This document shows, in pieces, positions 46,469 through 48,070 of a DNA stretch of 48,070 nt. A program made the position numbers and the translations under genes. The stretch is from NCBI GenBank assembly GCA_902363535.1, contig CABJAE010000016.1, positions 1-48,070 of the forward strand, given 5' to 3'. How positions within the stretch are numbered: position 1 is the stretch's first letter; each line of letters begins with the position of its first letter. Under the pieces are notes generated by a model. The model saw only the letters and a list, made by a program, of their open reading frames with translations. It was not told the origin of the DNA and ran no database searches. Source of the DNA: Peptoniphilaceae bacterium (GTDB lineage: Bacteria > Bacillota > Clostridia > Tissierellales > Peptoniphilaceae).

Positions 46469-47760
46469 TGAGTTACCGCGATCTATTCGACATGGCGAAG
46501 AAAAATCTCCTCGCCAGAAAACTTCGCACGGGCCTCACCCTTCTCGGCGTGGTCATCGGCTGCGTATCCATCATTATTATGCTCAGTTTCGGCTACGGCA
46601 TGACGGAAAACAATCGGCGCATGATCGAAGACTTCGGCGATGTGAAAAACATCAATGTGACGCAAAAGGAAGAAGGCAGCAAGGGCAAGGCCCTGACGCG
46701 CAAAACCATTTCGGAATTAAAGGAGCTTCCCCACGTGGTGGACGTGACGCCGGTTTACAACACCAGCGTGAACATGAAGCTCAGAAAATTTCAATCGGAT
46801 TTTGTGGGCATTACGGCCATGGAAAAGCACACCTACGATTCCCTGGGCTGGGAGATGGAAAAGGGCAGTTTCTTCCACGGCGACGGCAAGGGCCAAATGC
46901 TTTTCGGAAGCAGCGTCGTGGATATGTTTTACGATCCCACGGGCTCCACGACCATGCCCGCCATGGACGACGGCGAGGATCCGCCTCCGCTTTTTAATGC
47001 CGCGGGAAAAAGCATGACCATTACCTCCTCGGATTCGATGATGCCGGGAGAGAATATGGGCGCCGAGAATCTTTCCACGGAAATAAAAGTCACCGGCCTC
47101 ATCGCCAAGACGAAAAAAATGGACTACGACAACAATGTCTTTATGACCGTGGACGGTTATATGGATTTAATGGACCGCTTAAAGATGCCGCGGCCCAACA
47201 CCCACAGCTACGACCGCATTCAAGTGCGGGTGGACGATATGAAAAATGCTGAAGATGTTACATCTAGTATAAAAGCCCTGGACTACGATGCTTCCGGCAT
47301 GATCGAACTTATTAAGAGCATGAACAAAGGCATGGCCATCGTCAACGCCATCTTCGCCGGCATCGGCTCCATTTCCTTTATCGTCGCCGCCATCGGCATT
47401 GCCAATACCATGATTATGTCTATTTACGAACGCACACGGGAGATCGGCGTCATGAAAGTCATCGGCGCGTCGATTCAGGACATTCAAAAGCTCTTCCTCA
47501 CGGAGGCCGCCCTTATCGGCTTTATCGGCGGCGTCATCGGTGTGGCCCTGAGCCTGATCTTAAGCGCCGGTTTTAATCTCATCGGCAACCGATTCGCCAT
47601 GGCACAAGGTGCGGAAGAGGCCGTAAAAATCTCCCACATTCCCCTGTGGCTCGTCTTGGTGGCTCTCGTCTTCTCCACCCTGGTGGGCATCGCCGCCGGC
47701 TACTTCCCTGCCAAGCGCGCCATGAACCTCTCGGCCCTGGATGCCATTCGCAGCGAATGA
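46468..47760 (+). CDS. MacB-like ABC transporter permease (FtsX domain)
   Basis: 430 residues, four membrane helices: TM1 about 21-44, then a large extracellular domain (about 45-285), and TM2-4 in the C-terminal third. The FtsX-domain signature TMIMSIYERTREIGVMKVIGAS is clear, and the ending GYFPAKRAMNLSALDAIRSE is typical of MacB permeases. MacB proteins work as mechanotransducers, not simple pumps. An insert in the outer domain is unusually rich in Met, Asp and Pro (PAMDDGEDPPPLF, SDSMMPGENMGAEN). Its ATG overlaps the stop of the CARDB-like gene by 1 bp (TGATG), so the three genes are tightly coupled. Confidence 0.9.
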   Translation: MSYRDLFDMAKKNLLARKLRTGLTLLGVVIGCVSIIIMLSFGYGMTENNRRMIEDFGDVKNINVTQKEEGSKGKALTRKTISELKELPHVVDVTPVYNTSVNMKLRKFQSDFVGITAMEKHTYDSLGWEMEKGSFFHGDGKGQMLFGSSVVDMFYDPTGSTTMPAMDDGEDPPPLFNAAGKSMTITSSDSMMPGENMGAENLSTEIKVTGLIAKTKKMDYDNNVFMTVDGYMDLMDRLKMPRPNTHSYDRIQVRVDDMKNAEDVTSSIKALDYDASGMIELIKSMNKGMAIVNAIFAGIGSISFIVAAIGIANTMIMSIYERTREIGVMKVIGASIQDIQKLFLTEAALIGFIGGVIGVALSLILSAGFNLIGNRFAMAQGAEEAVKISHIPLWLVLVALVFSTLVGIAAGYFPAKRAMNLSALDAIRSE

Positions 47761-47826
47761 TTGTTTTCGAAAAAATCGAAAATGTTTCACGGGCCATCGA
47801 CATTTTATAAGTCTTTCCATTGAAAA

Positions 47827-47850
47827 AGGACCTCTTTTTACAGAGGTCCT
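47827..47850 (-). terminator. terminator of the IS1182-type transposase gene
   Basis: AGGACCTCT-N6-AGAGGTCCT is a perfect 9-bp stem. On the minus strand it begins 1 nt after the transposase stop region and runs into TTTTT. Confidence 0.8.
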
Positions 47851-47851
47851 C

Positions 47852-48070
47852 TCAGACTGCAGACAAACTCCGAATAAAACTCGGGGTTTGTCTCTTTTTT
47901 ATGTATTTTTTCCATAAATCAGCAAAAGAAGGGCCGCAGTTTCCCCTCTCCCGATCTCTTCGATCCATCATTAGTGCCAGTTTTTTCATGTTCATGCATG
48001 CAAAGGTCAGCACCGCTTTCAGGTCCATTTTCTTTCGTCCACGCTGGTTGGTGTAGCGAAGGCCATGGTA
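47852..48070 (-). CDS. IS1182-type transposase, C-terminal part (5' end beyond the window)
   Basis: The last 72 codons of a transposase on the minus strand, open to the right edge. The sequence YHGLRYTNQRGRKKMDLKAV and then LTFACMNMKKLALMMDRR matches the C-terminus of IS1182-family DDE transposases, where R-x-RGRxKV and TFACMNLKKLA are hallmarks. The stop is TGA at 47854-47852. The rest of the protein, with the DDE residues, lies outside. The IS end is probably near 47815-47826, but I could not place the terminal repeat. Confidence 0.85.
   Translation of the reverse strand, partial: YHGLRYTNQRGRKKMDLKAVLTFACMNMKKLALMMDRRDRERGNCGPSFADLWKKYIKKRQTPSFIRSLSAV
47861..47900 (+). terminator. plus-strand terminator inside the transposase coding end
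   Basis: AGACAAAC-tCCGA...CGG-GTTTGTCT followed by CTTTTTT reads as a good intrinsic terminator on the plus strand. It would stop transcripts coming from the ABC operon, although it lies inside the C-terminal codons of the transposase on the other strand. Confidence 0.78.

Noticed and set aside
47764..47782. TTTTCGA-N5-TCGAAAA repeat as terminator of the MacB-like operon
   Set aside because: No T-run follows on the plus strand; the hairpin at 47861-47900 is a much better candidate.

Overview
The window looks like a chromosome segment of a Gram-positive Bacillota, probably an anaerobic Clostridia/Tissierellia-type organism (Peptoniphilaceae-like, moderate confidence). The reasons are the AmaP-DUF2273-Asp23 envelope cluster, DUF4364 and DUF4080 proteins, a class B sortase, FtsEX with a coiled-coil M23 hydrolase, a T-box in front of valS, tRNA genes with encoded CCA, and strong AGGAGG-type ribosome binding sites. 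Base composition is about half G+C by eye. Most genes, including the rRNA operon at the left edge, lie on the minus strand, which is probably the leading strand here.

Layout. 1-381: 5' edge of a 16S gene on the minus strand with three tandem promoters, one of them perfect consensus. 382-13590: one long minus-strand series, pheS-pheT-zapA-U32 (RlhA-like)-mutS2-argS-radical SAM (DUF4080)-TPR protein. 13646-14428: tRNA-Cys (+), a small membrane protein, and a tRNA-Phe/tRNA-Gly pair (-). 14458-18242: hpt-CPBP protease-sirtuin-methyltransferase-hslO, divergent from a DUF4364 gene. 18849-20360: a two-gene XRE-regulator module with a strong paired operator, then an isoprenylcysteine-methyltransferase-like membrane protein. 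20430-21853: amaP-DUF2273-asp23. 21967-27256: valS behind a T-box, and mtaD-trpS. 27291-29477 (+): rpsD and murC. 29481-30255: class B sortase. 30256-30982: an IS200-type element. 30985-33643: a polar amino acid ABC transporter with a possible arginine-rich leader peptide. 33766-42827: ftsE-ftsX-M23-ctp(S41)-uvrB-uvrA. 42846-44059: 5-formyl-THF cyclo-ligase (+) overlapping a lone larB (-) tail to tail. 44113-47760 (+): a MacB-like ABC system with a membrane-anchored Ig/CARDB-like protein as its middle gene. 47852-48070: 3' end of an IS1182-type transposase.

How the genes work together. The left half is mainly housekeeping: translation (pheST, argS, valS, trpS, rpsD, tRNAs), rRNA modification, division (zapA), recombination or ribosome rescue (mutS2) and redox chaperoning (hslO). 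The ftsEX-M23-ctp group is a cell-wall hydrolysis module under FtsEX control, with uvrBA downstream. The accessory signals most worth attention are the ABC-CARDB-MacB operon, the possible leader peptide upstream of the amino-acid transporter, the autoregulated XRE two-gene module, the lone larB, and the DUF4080/TPR pair. I saw no CRISPR array, phage or recognised defence system. All calls are from reading the sequence; no searches or folding programs were run.
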